From contig JAHBXL010000002.1 of NCBI GenBank assembly GCA_019636495.1, forward strand, positions 210,228 through 274,227: 64,000 bases of DNA. The letters run 5' to 3'. Shown here one piece after another: positions 33,917-42,659 of this stretch. The notes under the pieces are model-generated. The model ran no database searches, was not told where the DNA came from, and saw nothing but the letters and a program-made list of their open reading frames with translations. The number at the start of each line of letters is the position of its first letter. Within the stretch, counting starts at the first letter, position 1. Origin of the DNA: Phycisphaeraceae bacterium (GTDB lineage Bacteria; Planctomycetota; Phycisphaerae; Phycisphaerales; UBA1924). The translations under genes were made by a program, and so were the position numbers.

Positions 33917-35593
33917 ATGGATGCGATCCGGCACATCCTTCCAACCGCGCTGCTCCAGCCACCCACGGCGAACATCGCCGCGAGGCCCGAGATGGCCCAG
34001 ACCAAGGTCGATCAGACCCTCGAGCCGACCCATCGGATCAAGTTCGATGGCTCGGACCGGATCTCGCACATCTCGTTCTCGCCCGATGGCCACACGGCGT
34101 ATTGCCTTGTGCCCGGGCAGCGCGTGGACCTGTGGGCGCTGGGCCGCGAGTGGTGGCCGGAACTTCTCGGCGGCGTGCTCACGCTCCTGGTGCTCGCGTA
34201 TCTGCTCGTGCTGCTGCGCGTGCTGCGCCGGCCGCAGCGCCGTGGCGCGCCGCACTGCCGAAACTGCAACTACGACGTCACGGTTCAGGCGCCTCACTCG
34301 GTCCTGCCGCGGCGGGAACGCCAGCAGCCTGCGCGGGGAACGCTGTGCCCGGAGTGCGGCGCCGACCTCTCGCGCAAGCGGCCGAGGCGCGGAAGAACGA
34401 CCGCGAGGCGGCTGCTCGTGCCCACCGCATTCATCGCACTCTCCGCCGCGGCGTACATCGGCCTGCACATCGCACGCGTGCCGCGAACAGGGCCGCCCAA
34501 CAGCGGGCCCGAAGTGTGGTCCTCATGGGTGGATGACTTCGCCGAGCAACACCAGCTCGCGGCGATTCTCAAGCACAAATCACACGTCGCCCAGATCATC
34601 CGCGTTGACACACAAACCGGCACGATACTTGGCACACTGCGCACCCTTCGCGGCTATCCCGCTGGCGACATGCGAGTCTCGCCCGATGGCCGATTCATCG
34701 CGGTGGTTGGCGACAAGACCACACTTCTGTGGATCCGGACATCAAACGGTCGAACGGTCGCGCGGACGACGGGCGCGGAGTTTCAGAGCGGAATGCTCGA
34801 TGTAGAGTGTGTCCTTGGAATCAGCGGGCCGGTGGGATCGCAGTGGGTGTACTACGCGGCGATCTATCTGGATTCGGACTTGTACCGGCTGTTGCGTTGG
34901 CGGCCCTCCGATTCCAAGCAAGAAGTGGTCATTGAACAACCGTTGTTCAAACGCGAGTTTCCGGGGGGCGGGGCTTCATGGTCCCCGCGTCAATACGCAC
35001 TGCTGCACCGACCGGATGGAGTCGCGACGGTGTCGACGCCGCTGATTCGGGAGGCAATCCGCTCCAAACAACTCGAACTGACCATTCGTAGCCCCATCGA
35101 GCGCGGGGGCGGCATCGAAATGACCGTACCGGTACCCAGCCAAGCTGTGTCGCGTCGTATAGTGCCCAGCCCGTATGGACTGCAGGTGTTTCTCAATGCC
35201 GCGCAGAATGGAATAGTGTCGTTCAGCACCCAAACCGGGCAGCAACTCGACTCGTTCAGTTGCGACCAGCCAACTGATCGAAGCTCAATCTATCAGATCG
35301 CCATTTCGCCCAACGGCGAGTTGCTGTACGTGCCAGGGTTTCCCAACTCCTTCCTGGTGCGAGACCTCATGCGGGAGCGGTGGGCCGCGAAACTGAAGTT
35401 GCCCGAGCACTTTGTCGCGCCGAGTCCCGAGCCCTCCCAAGATGGTCGCTGGCTTGCGGTCATCGCGTTTGAAGGAACTGTGTCCGGCAACGCGCCCAGA
35501 AACCTGCACGAGCTCTTTCTGTTCGACGTCAGCGCACTCGGCAAAGAACCCCCGACCGGGAGTCCATCCGAAGACGCACCCGCGGCACCGTGA
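33917..35593 (+). CDS. Zinc-ribbon membrane protein with propeller-like domain, copy 1
   Basis: A 558-residue protein of unknown function. It starts with a cytoplasmic segment containing a WD/propeller-like strand (DGSDRISHISFSPDGHTAYCLV), then a transmembrane helix (about residues 80-102), a four-Cys zinc ribbon (CRNCNYDV...LCPECGADL, about 115-153) and a second helix (about 168-188). A ~370-residue external domain follows with repeats of the type DMRVSPDGRFIAVVGD, like a TolB/WD40 propeller. An ATG at 33992 (MAQTKVD) is an alternative start. It is followed at 35705 by a full-length paralogue whose 5' DNA is almost identical. Likely a surface or periplasmic sensor/scaffold; not proven. Confidence 0.75.
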   Translation: MDAIRHILPTALLQPPTANIAARPEMAQTKVDQTLEPTHRIKFDGSDRISHISFSPDGHTAYCLVPGQRVDLWALGREWWPELLGGVLTLLVLAYLLVLLRVLRRPQRRGAPHCRNCNYDVTVQAPHSVLPRRERQQPARGTLCPECGADLSRKRPRRGRTTARRLLVPTAFIALSAAAYIGLHIARVPRTGPPNSGPEVWSSWVDDFAEQHQLAAILKHKSHVAQIIRVDTQTGTILGTLRTLRGYPAGDMRVSPDGRFIAVVGDKTTLLWIRTSNGRTVARTTGAEFQSGMLDVECVLGISGPVGSQWVYYAAIYLDSDLYRLLRWRPSDSKQEVVIEQPLFKREFPGGGASWSPRQYALLHRPDGVATVSTPLIREAIRSKQLELTIRSPIERGGGIEMTVPVPSQAVSRRIVPSPYGLQVFLNAAQNGIVSFSTQTGQQLDSFSCDQPTDRSSIYQIAISPNGELLYVPGFPNSFLVRDLMRERWAAKLKLPEHFVAPSPEPSQDGRWLAVIAFEGTVSGNAPRNLHELFLFDVSALGKEPPTGSPSEDAPAAP

Positions 35594-35704
35594 ACCTCAC
35601 CCCCCCAACGCTTTCACCTTCCGAATAGTCCCCAGGCATTCATCAAACGCCCGCGGGGCTCAGCGCAAGGGCGAGCCCGCAACGCCTGATAGACTTCAAC
35701 TCCC

Positions 35705-37381
35705 GTGCACACGTCCTGGGCCGACAACTCCGCCGCGCAGGTTCAGTCCTCAGCGGCGAATATCGCCGCGAGGCCCGAGATGGCCCAGACCAAGGTCGAT
35801 CAGACCCTCGAGCCGACCCATCGGATCAAGTTCGATGGCTCGGACCGGATCTCGCACATCTCGTTCTCGCCCGATGGCCACACGGCGTATTGCCTTGTGC
35901 CCGGGCAGCGCGTGGACCTGTGGGCGCTGGGCCGCGAGTGGTGGCCGGAACTTCTCGGCGGCGTGCTCACGCTCCTGGTGCTCGCGTATCTGCTCGTGCT
36001 GCTGCGCGTGTTGCGCCGGCCGCAGCGCCGTGGCGCGCCGCACTGTCGCAAGTGCAACTACGACGTCACGGTTCAGGCGCCTCACTCGGTCCTGCCGCGG
36101 CGGGAACGTCGGCACGCCGCGCCGGGAACGCTGTGTCCGGAGTGCGGCACCGACCTCTCGCTCAGGCGGCCGCGCCGCGGCCGGTCGCTGGCGCGGCGGA
36201 TGCTCGTGCCCTCGGTGCTGCTTGGAGTGTGTGCCGCGGGCTACATCGCGTTGCACGCTGCGCGTGTGCCGCGAACGGGTCCGCTGAGCAACGCGCCGGA
36301 AGTGTGGTCGGCGTGGGTGGATGACCTTGATGCGCGGCACAAACTCGCGGCGATTCGCAAGCACCAAACCGCGGTGGCCCGGATTATTCGGGTCGACACA
36401 CGGACCGGCGAGATAGTCGGCGCGTTGCGGACGATGCGGGGGTATCCCATGGGCGACATGCGGGTGTCGCCCGATGGTCGATTCATCGCGGTGGTTGGGG
36501 ATCCGACAACCCTGCTGTGGATCCGCACATCGAACGGGCGGACGGTGGCGCGGACGAGCGGTGGGGAGTTCCACGGAGGGGGTGTTCATCCCGAGTTTGT
36601 CGTCGGGTTCAGCGGACCGGCGAACTCGCCGTGGGTGTTTTTCGCCGCGATCGATCTCCCCACGGGTACGAGCCGTTTGGTTCGTTGGCGACCCGGCGAT
36701 GGAGTCCAGCAGGTCGTTATCGAAGAGCCGGCGTACGAGATGGCCTATGCGAACGGGATGACGGCGCACCATGTGCGCCGGTACGCGTTGCTGCATTGGC
36801 CGGAGGGAATCGCGACAGTCTCGGCGCCATCGTTCACCGAGGCGCATCAGACGTCCCGGTACGAACTGACTGTTCGCGGCGATGTCGAGCACGGCTCAGA
36901 GGTCGTCCGCGTGATTCCGGTGAGAGATTCGTTTGTGTTGATGAGCCCGCTGGTTCCCTCGCCGGAGGGACAATCGCTGTTTCTCAGCGCAAGTTCAAGG
37001 GGGATCATCGGCATCGACCTGCGGACGGGCGAAACACTGGGCACGGTGAGGCCCGCTCTCACGCAGCCGCCGAACCAGGAGTTGGCCATGTCGGCGGATG
37101 GTCAGCGACTCTTTGTGCCGGTGTTCCCGAACTCGGTCCTTGTGCGCGACATCTCACAAAGGCGATGGGTCGCCGAACTGAAGTTCCCGCCGGAGTTCAT
37201 CGCGCCGTCGCCTGAACCCTCGCCGGATGGCCGATGGCTGGCGGTGGTGGCTTTTCACTCGAACCGCGCGGGCGCCGGGGCAAGGTACCTGCACGAGTTG
37301 TTTCTGTACGATCTGAGCGCGATCGGCAAGGAACCCGCCAGCGCGAGTTCACCCGACAGGGCGGGCGAGGGACGGCCGTGA
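35705..37381 (+). CDS. Zinc-ribbon membrane protein with propeller-like domain, copy 2
   Basis: Paralogue of the preceding gene, also 558 residues from its GTG at 35705 (ATG at 35780 possible). It has the same layout: propeller-like strand, helix, zinc ribbon (CRKCNYDV...LCPECGTDL), helix, external domain with SPDGRFIAVVGD repeats and the same C-terminal SPEPSPDGRWLAVVAF motif. The first ~355 bp of shared DNA (35754-36108 versus 33966-34320) differ at only about five positions, while the rest is clearly diverged. That pattern suggests recent gene conversion of the 5' end. Function unknown. Confidence 0.75.
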   Translation: MHTSWADNSAAQVQSSAANIAARPEMAQTKVDQTLEPTHRIKFDGSDRISHISFSPDGHTAYCLVPGQRVDLWALGREWWPELLGGVLTLLVLAYLLVLLRVLRRPQRRGAPHCRKCNYDVTVQAPHSVLPRRERRHAAPGTLCPECGTDLSLRRPRRGRSLARRMLVPSVLLGVCAAGYIALHAARVPRTGPLSNAPEVWSAWVDDLDARHKLAAIRKHQTAVARIIRVDTRTGEIVGALRTMRGYPMGDMRVSPDGRFIAVVGDPTTLLWIRTSNGRTVARTSGGEFHGGGVHPEFVVGFSGPANSPWVFFAAIDLPTGTSRLVRWRPGDGVQQVVIEEPAYEMAYANGMTAHHVRRYALLHWPEGIATVSAPSFTEAHQTSRYELTVRGDVEHGSEVVRVIPVRDSFVLMSPLVPSPEGQSLFLSASSRGIIGIDLRTGETLGTVRPALTQPPNQELAMSADGQRLFVPVFPNSVLVRDISQRRWVAELKFPPEFIAPSPEPSPDGRWLAVVAFHSNRAGAGARYLHELFLYDLSAIGKEPASASSPDRAGEGRP

Positions 37382-37480
37382 TGCACGCGCGGCGAGTTCG
37401 CCTACTTGTTCTGCCGCGGGAGTTCGAGTTGTAGCACGGGCGTGCGGAACATGCACGGGCAAGATGCCCGTGCTACCACC

Positions 37481-39040
37481 TCACCCCCCCGCCGCGCCTT
37501 CGCCGCCGGGCAGCGTCATCGACCACGGGTCGAGGTAGGTGTCGATGTCCTCGCGCCGGATGGTTTTTCCGTTCACATCCTTCTGGCCGACGACGGTCTC
37601 GTAGGCGAGTTGGCGGACGGTCTTGCCCTGCTTGAATGCGTCCTTGGCCAGCGCGGCGGACTTGTCGTAGCCGATCACCGGCACCAAACTCGTGCACATC
37701 GCCAAGGAGCCTTCGATCAGGCCCTTGCAGCGGTCGATGTCGGCCTGCAGGCCGCCCGAGCCCTCCGGCCCATCGAGCAGGTTGTCGGTGAAGACGTGGC
37801 ACGAACGTGCCAGCAGGTGCGCGGAATCCAGCACGTTGGCGATCATCATCGGCATCGCGACGTTGAGATCGAGCAGCGAGCCGATCCCCCCCACTCCCCC
37901 CATCATCACCGCCGTGTCATTCCCCACAACCTGGCACGCGGCCATGATCACGGCCTCGCAAATCACCGGGTTGACCTTGCCGGGCATGATCGATGAGCCG
38001 GGCTGCACGGCGGGCAGGTTGAGTTCGCCGATTCCGCAGCGCGGGCCGGAGCCCATCCAGCGGATGTCGTTGGCGATCTTGGTGATGCTGACGGCGATGG
38101 TGCGCAGGTGCGCGGAGGCTTCGACGATCGCATCCTTGGCGTGCTGGGCCTCGAAATGGTTCACGGCCTCGCGGAAGTGGATGCCGGTTCGCTGCGTGAG
38201 TTCCGCCGCGACGAGCGCGCCGAACTGCTCGTGCGCGTTGATGCCGGTGCCGACGGCGGTGCCTCCGATGGCGAGTTCGGAGAGGGTGTGCAGGGCACGG
38301 TGCAGGCGCTCCTCGGCGTGGCGCATCTGCGAGGCGTAGCCGGAGAACTCCTGTCCGAGGCGGATGGGCGTGGCATCGGCCAGGTGGGTGCGGCCGATCT
38401 TGACGACCTTATCCCACGCCGCGGCCTTGCGTTCGAGCGATTCGGCCATCTTCTTGACGGCGGGGAGCAGGTCGTTGTGAATGGCCACCGCCGCGGCGAG
38501 ATGCATCGCGGTGGGGAAGGTGTCGTTGCTCGATTGCCCCATGTTGACGTGGTCGTTGGGGTGGACGCCGCCCTGCTTGATCCACTCCGGGTCCTTGCTG
38601 CGTCCGATGGGCTGGTGAGCGCGGACGCAGACGAGGTTGGCGATGACCTCGTTGGCGTTCATGTTCGTGGAAGTGCCGGAGCCGGTCTGGAAGATGTCGA
38701 CGGGGAAGTGGCGTGCGAGACCGCCGAAGGCGGGCAGGCCGTCCTGGATTTCGCGGCAGGCTTCGAGGATCGCCGCGGTGCGCTTGTCGTCGAGGCGGCC
38801 GAGTTTGTTGTTGACGGTCGCGCAGGCGGCCTTGAGGAGGCCGTAGGCCTTGATGACCTCTGCGGGGACGGGCCTGCCGGACATGGGGAAGTTGAGGACC
38901 GCGCGCTGGGTCGATGCGCCGTAGAGCGCATCGGCGGGGACTTCCATGGGGCCCATGGTGTCCTTCTCGGTTCGAGTCGCCTGCGCGGACGCGGCAGCGG
39001 CGGGCGTGGTGGAAGCGGCGGAAGGTGTGGCGGTGGTCAT
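37481..39040 (-). CDS. fumC: Fumarate hydratase, class II
   Basis: A 519-residue TCA-cycle enzyme interconverting fumarate and malate. The class II superfamily signature GSSIMPGKVNP (catalytic loop) is present, as are GSGTSTNMNANEV, HPNDHVNMGQSSND, IGRTHLADATPIRLGQEF and GTAVGTGINAHEQF. The core matches FumC; the first ~25 residues (Thr/Ala-rich) and the C-terminal Gly-rich end are extensions. I start at the ATG at 39040. Upstream in-frame reading enters the 90-bp tandem repeat region and is not real coding. Fumarase and aspartase are related; the motifs favour fumarase. Confidence 0.92.
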   Translation of the reverse strand: MTTATPSAASTTPAAAASAQATRTEKDTMGPMEVPADALYGASTQRAVLNFPMSGRPVPAEVIKAYGLLKAACATVNNKLGRLDDKRTAAILEACREIQDGLPAFGGLARHFPVDIFQTGSGTSTNMNANEVIANLVCVRAHQPIGRSKDPEWIKQGGVHPNDHVNMGQSSNDTFPTAMHLAAAVAIHNDLLPAVKKMAESLERKAAAWDKVVKIGRTHLADATPIRLGQEFSGYASQMRHAEERLHRALHTLSELAIGGTAVGTGINAHEQFGALVAAELTQRTGIHFREAVNHFEAQHAKDAIVEASAHLRTIAVSITKIANDIRWMGSGPRCGIGELNLPAVQPGSSIMPGKVNPVICEAVIMAACQVVGNDTAVMMGGVGGIGSLLDLNVAMPMMIANVLDSAHLLARSCHVFTDNLLDGPEGSGGLQADIDRCKGLIEGSLAMCTSLVPVIGYDKSAALAKDAFKQGKTVRQLAYETVVGQKDVNGKTIRREDIDTYLDPWSMTLPGGEGAAGG

Positions 39041-39120
39041 GGGCGAGTGTATGGGGGAGGAGCGGATTTTGGATTGCGGATCGAGCCGGATTCTGGATCG
39101 GGGATGAGACGCAGAGTCGG

Positions 39121-39451
39121 CCACGGATCGCACGGATGGGCACGGATCGGAGCGGATGACGGATGATGGCCGGGAGCGGGAGCGGTTTTGGACTGGAAGC
39201 GATTGCGGCCACGGATGACACAGGTGGACAGGGATCGGAGCGGATGAAAGATGTGGTGGCCGGGAGCGGGAGCGAATTTGGACGGGAAGCGATTGCGGCC
39301 ACGGATGACACAGGTGGACAGGGATCGGAGCGGATGAAAGATGTGGTGGCCGGGAGCGGGAGCGGATTTGGTCGGGACGCAAAGGCGGCCACGGATGACA
39401 CAGGTGGACAGGGATCGGAGCGGATGAAGGATGATGGCCGGGAGCGGGAGC
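39121..39451. repeat. 90-bp tandem repeat array upstream of fumC
   Basis: Two complete 90-bp units (39211-39300 and 39301-39390) are followed by a partial unit (39391-39451) and preceded by a partial and a diverged one from 39121. Each unit contains ACGGATGACACAGGTGGACA followed by a GGATCGGAGCGGATGA stretch and a GGCCGGGAGCGGGAG stretch. Because 90 is a multiple of three, all frames stay open across it and give false 30-residue protein repeats. The array sits in the fumC leader or promoter region. Shorter GCAGTTGGCAGTTG repeats lie further right at 39731-39744 and 39766-39779. Confidence 0.9.
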
Positions 39452-39813
39452 CTGGGGTTGGGCCGCGGATGCCAGCCGGGCGACCGCCGAGTTCGGAGTG
39501 CGCTTCGGCCCGATCCAAACCGCCAAACTCGCAATCCAATATCTCCCGCCCACCCCAACCCCGAGAAGTCCCGCCGCGGCTTGACCGATGTAGACGCTCG
39601 GCTACGCTTTGGGCCTACCGGCCCGACCCTTCCAACTCCCTACCGGGGGCGGCGTGAGGGTTGCGGAACCTCTGTGCTCGCCGTGAGTTCGCGGCCCGTT
39701 TCGCGTTTCGCAGTAGGGACTCTACGTATCGCAGTTGGCAGTTGGAAGTTGACATTTTGCACCGGGCAGTTGGCAGTTGTCCGATTCTGCATTCGAAGTT
39801 CCACAAGTCCGTT
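39452..39813. other. Intergenic region before tRNA-Asn, no gene seen
   Basis: After the tandem array this stretch contains low-complexity DNA (39510-39560), then the pair of 14-bp GCAGTTGGCAGTTG repeats 35 bp apart. No convincing coding sequence; reading frames open here give repetitive Gln/Leu/Asn/Cys peptides typical of repeat DNA. The tRNA promoter must lie in the last ~60 bp, but I cannot define it. Confidence 0.5.
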
Positions 39814-39885
39814 TCCTCCATAGCTCAATGGTAGAGCGATCGGCTGTTAACCGATAGGTTCCAGGTTCGAGCCCTGGTGGAGGAG
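39814..39885 (+). tRNA. tRNA-Asn(GUU)
   Basis: It reads TCCTCCA-TA-GCTC-AATGGTA-GAGC, the anticodon arm ATCGG-CTGTTAA-CCGAT with anticodon GTT, a short variable loop, the T arm CCAGG-TTCGAGC-CCTGG, then TGGAGGA and discriminator G. All stems pair. CCA is not encoded. It marks the boundary between core-looking genes on the left and mobile-element genes on the right. Confidence 0.97.
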
Positions 39886-39891
39886 TTCTGA

Positions 39892-39917
39892 GAAAGGCCT
39901 CGTAAAGAGGCCTTTTC
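39892..39917 (+). terminator. Hairpin terminator after tRNA-Asn
   Basis: GAAAGGCCTC (39892-39901) pairs with GAGGCCTTTT (39907-39916) across GTAAA and runs into TTTTC, seven bases after the tRNA. It is a good Rho-independent terminator, and because the arms are A- and T-rich at the ends it could also work on the minus strand. Confidence 0.85.
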
Positions 39918-40255
39918 TCGTTAACGGTCTGGGCCTTTCGCCCACCGCGCGTAACTCTCGGGAATCGTGGCACTTCCTGATAGTCCACGATTTGCCGGGC
40001 GCTCTCGAATCCGAGACATCGCATCGCCGTTTCGGTCGCCACGCCGGGGTTGGGGGCCGGAAGTCTCTCCGCGCTCTCAAACGCCCGGGCGGGTCTGGTT
40101 AACGCGCCGCCGGGGTGAACGAGGGGTGAGATTCGGACCCTGCGCCGCTCCCCGACCGTTTCGCGTATTCAGAGGCAGGCGGCCCGCACCGGACGCGGGC
40201 CCCATTCCAGCATCAGGTGCGAAGCCGAGCGCCACGCGCACGCCCGCACGGATGC
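39918..40255. other. Intergenic region at probable left edge of the mobile element
   Basis: This stretch between the tRNA-Asn terminator and the first element gene holds no convincing gene. Minus-strand frames that pass through the tRNA give the false ...GSNLEP peptide seen beside many tRNAs. The left attachment site of the element could lie here, but I see no repeat of the tRNA 3' end further right in the window. Confidence 0.45.
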
Positions 40256-40525
40256 ATGTCCCCCTTCACGGAGGATGTGCCCGTGCACGACACCGCGCTC
40301 ATGGACGATGCGCCCGCCCCCACCCCCCCAACCGCCTCGCTTGATCCCGATGCCCCGACCACGCCCGCCGCGCGGCTGGACAACATCGCAGCCATCTTTG
40401 CCGAGGGCATCCGCCGCCGGCGGCGACAGGTCGCCATTTCGGGGCCGAGCATCGAGCATCAAGAAGGCTCTCCGACTCGACTTGAACTCTCCGAGCATGC
40501 CCGCCCTGATGGGTCGCGTGGTTAA
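40256..40525 (+). CDS. Small hypothetical protein at start of recombinase module
   Basis: An 89-residue protein, not recognised. It is Asp/Ala/Pro/Thr-rich in the first half (DAPAPTPPTASLDPDAP). It has one helix-forming stretch (ARLDNIAAIFAEGIRRRRRQVA, a basic region) and a polar end (TRLELSEHARPDGSRG). It sits 23 nt upstream of the DUF2924 gene, and similar tiny ORFs with a basic RRRR patch often precede DUF2924-recombinase pairs. A later ATG at 40301 is possible. Coding status is plausible, not certain. Confidence 0.5.
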   Translation: MSPFTEDVPVHDTALMDDAPAPTPPTASLDPDAPTTPAARLDNIAAIFAEGIRRRRRQVAISGPSIEHQEGSPTRLELSEHARPDGSRG

Positions 40526-40548
40526 CGACCACGAGAACGGAGACCCTG

Positions 40549-41070
40549 ATGGCGATCGATGTGAATGCAGCCGAACGGGCCTTGGAACAGATGACGGTGC
40601 CGCAGCTGAAGCTGCGGTACGCCAAGGTCTACGGCGAAGAAACTCGCACGCACCACAAGGTGCTGCTCATCAAACGAATTCTCTGGCGGATGCAGGCGCT
40701 TCGGGAGGGGGACCTCTCCGAGCGCGCCCGCCAGCGGGCACGCGAACTGGCCAATGACGCCGACCTGCGGCGAAGCCCGCCACGCGCCCAATCGCCGGAC
40801 GCGCCCAAGCCCTGGGCCAACGGCGAGAGCGTGGTGAGCGTGCCCATCCACACGCGAGAGGACGGGCGGCTTCCGCCACCCGGGACGGTCCTCCGCCGCG
40901 AGTACAAGGGCCGTGCCGTGTTCGTCCGCGTGCTGCCCAAGGGCTTCGAGTTTGAGGGAGACGTCTACCGGTCGCTGAGCGCCATCGCGGCGAAGGTGAC
41001 CGGCTCGCACTGGAACGGATTCCGCTTCTTCGGGCTCAATGAGCCCGGCACCACGGAGGGCAACTCATGA
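40549..41070 (+). CDS. DUF2924 domain protein
   Basis: A 173-residue protein matching DUF2924, a family found almost always next to large serine recombinases in mobile elements. The N-terminal helical part has MTVPQLKLRYAKVYGEETRTHHKVLL and LIKRILWRMQAL. The C-terminal part carries PPPGTVLRREYKGRAVFVRVL followed by GFEFEGDVYRSLSAIAAKVTGSHWNGFRFFGL, a characteristic DUF2924 ending that suggests DNA or RNA contact. The stop overlaps the recombinase start by four bases (ATGA). It may be a recombination directionality or accessory factor; this is inference. Confidence 0.9.
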   Translation: MAIDVNAAERALEQMTVPQLKLRYAKVYGEETRTHHKVLLIKRILWRMQALREGDLSERARQRARELANDADLRRSPPRAQSPDAPKPWANGESVVSVPIHTREDGRLPPPGTVLRREYKGRAVFVRVLPKGFEFEGDVYRSLSAIAAKVTGSHWNGFRFFGLNEPGTTEGNS

Positions 41071-42659
41071 AATCGTCCATCAATACAGCACCACCCAAGC
41101 CGTCCGGCATGCCGACGGTGCGGTGCGCCATCTACACCCGCAAGTCCAGCGAACAGGGACTCGAGCAGGAGTTCAACTCGCTGCACGCCCAGCGCGAAAG
41201 CGGCGAGGCGTACATCGCCAGCATGAAGCACGAGGGGTGGGTGGCGCTGCCGGACCAGTACAACGACGGCGGCTTCACCGGCGGGAACACCGACCGACCC
41301 GGCTGCCAGCGGCTAATGGCGGACATTGAGGCCGGCAAGGTTGATTGCGTGGTGGTCTACAAGGTCGACCGCCTGTCACGATCGCTCTTGGACTTTGCCC
41401 GCATGATGGCGGTCTTTGAGAAGCACCGCGTGTCGTTCGTATCGGTGACGCAGCAGTTCAACACCACGCAGTCGATGGGGCGGCTCACGCTGAACATCCT
41501 GCTCTCGTTCGCCCAGTTCGAACGCGAGATCATCTCGGAGCGGACTCGTGACAAGATCGCGGCGTCTAAGCGCAAGGGCAAGTGGTTCGGCGGCAAGCCG
41601 ATCCTGGGGTACGACCTCGCGCCTCAGCCCGCGGGCGGGAGCAAGCTCGTGGTCAACGCGGCGGAGGCGGAACTCGTCCGCGAGGTCTACCACCTGTATC
41701 TGGAGCACCGCTCGCTCACCAAGGTGGCCCAGATCCTCAACGCCCGCGGCTGCACGAGCAAACGCTGGACGACCCGCAAGGGCACGGCGGTCGGCGGCCG
41801 CGTGTGGGACAAGCACCTGCTGATCAACCTCCTCACCAACCCGGCCTACGTGGGCAAGGTCAAGCACAAGAAGGAGTTGTTTGCCGGCGAACACGCGGCC
41901 ATCGTCGACGAGCGGCTGTGGCAGCAGGTCTTTCAAACGATCAAGCACAACGGCCGCACTGGCGGCATGCACGTCCGCAACCAGCACGGCGCGCTGCTCA
42001 AGGGGCTGATCCACTGCGGGCCGTGCGGGCACGCGATGGGCCACACCTACAGCGTCAAAGACGGCAAGGCCGCGTACCGCTACTACGTCTGCTACGTCGC
42101 CCAGAAGCAGGGCTGGCACGCATGCCCGTCGGGCTCCCTTCCCGCCGAGCAGATCGAAAGGCTGGTAGTCGATCGGATCAAGCACATCGGCGGCGATGCC
42201 GCGTTGGTCGCGGCGACATTCCGCCAGTTGCAGAGCGGCATCCGCTCTCGGAGCGTCCAGATCGAGAAGGACCACACTGCGAGCAAGCGCGAGATCCAGA
42301 AGATTGAGGGCGACATCCGCAAGGCCGCGATGACGGCGGGCACGGACGCCAACGCGGCTGCCTGGCTGGCCGACCTCCACGAACGCCTGGCGACGGCCAG
42401 CGAGCGGGCGCGAGTTCTTCGCGCCGAGGCGGACCAGGTCGACGGTGAGTCGATCACCCAGTCCGACGTCGCGACCTCGCTTCGCGAGTTCGCCGCGACG
42501 TGGGACGTGCTCTACCCGCGGGAACAGGCGGCCGTGCTGGCGAACCTCGTCAAACGGGTGGACTACGACGGTGCAAAGAAGACGGTGTCGATCACGTTCC
42601 ATCCGGCCGGGCTGCGCACGCTCGGCCAAGCACCCGTTGAGCACGAGGAGGTCGCATGA
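41067..42659 (+). CDS. Large serine recombinase (integrase)
   Basis: A 530-residue site-specific recombinase. The N-terminal resolvase domain (about residues 18-165) has CAIYTRKSSEQG with the catalytic Ser, YKVDRLSRSLLDFARMM and the helix FAQFEREIISERTRDKI. The recombinase domain (about 185-290) follows, then a zinc ribbon (CGPCGHAMGHTY...YYVCYVAQK..HACP, about 318-355), a coiled coil (about 395-460) and a C-terminal tail. It probably catalyses integration and excision of the element that starts near tRNA-Asn. Both neighbours overlap it by four bases, forming a tight three-gene unit. Confidence 0.94.
   Translation: MKSSINTAPPKPSGMPTVRCAIYTRKSSEQGLEQEFNSLHAQRESGEAYIASMKHEGWVALPDQYNDGGFTGGNTDRPGCQRLMADIEAGKVDCVVVYKVDRLSRSLLDFARMMAVFEKHRVSFVSVTQQFNTTQSMGRLTLNILLSFAQFEREIISERTRDKIAASKRKGKWFGGKPILGYDLAPQPAGGSKLVVNAAEAELVREVYHLYLEHRSLTKVAQILNARGCTSKRWTTRKGTAVGGRVWDKHLLINLLTNPAYVGKVKHKKELFAGEHAAIVDERLWQQVFQTIKHNGRTGGMHVRNQHGALLKGLIHCGPCGHAMGHTYSVKDGKAAYRYYVCYVAQKQGWHACPSGSLPAEQIERLVVDRIKHIGGDAALVAATFRQLQSGIRSRSVQIEKDHTASKREIQKIEGDIRKAAMTAGTDANAAAWLADLHERLATASERARVLRAEADQVDGESITQSDVATSLREFAATWDVLYPREQAAVLANLVKRVDYDGAKKTVSITFHPAGLRTLGQAPVEHEEVA

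Noticed and set aside
39121..39451. Possible CRISPR array
   Set aside because: The 90-bp units are contiguous with no unique spacers and no cas genes are present.
39163..39657. Open frame with 30-residue protein repeats
   Set aside because: It is produced by the 90-bp DNA repeat, whose length is a multiple of three; both strands give similar false repeats, and no gene continues past the array.
39847..40080. Minus-strand frame ending in a GSNLEP peptide
   Set aside because: This peptide arises from reading through tRNA-Asn antisense and is a known false call next to tRNA genes.
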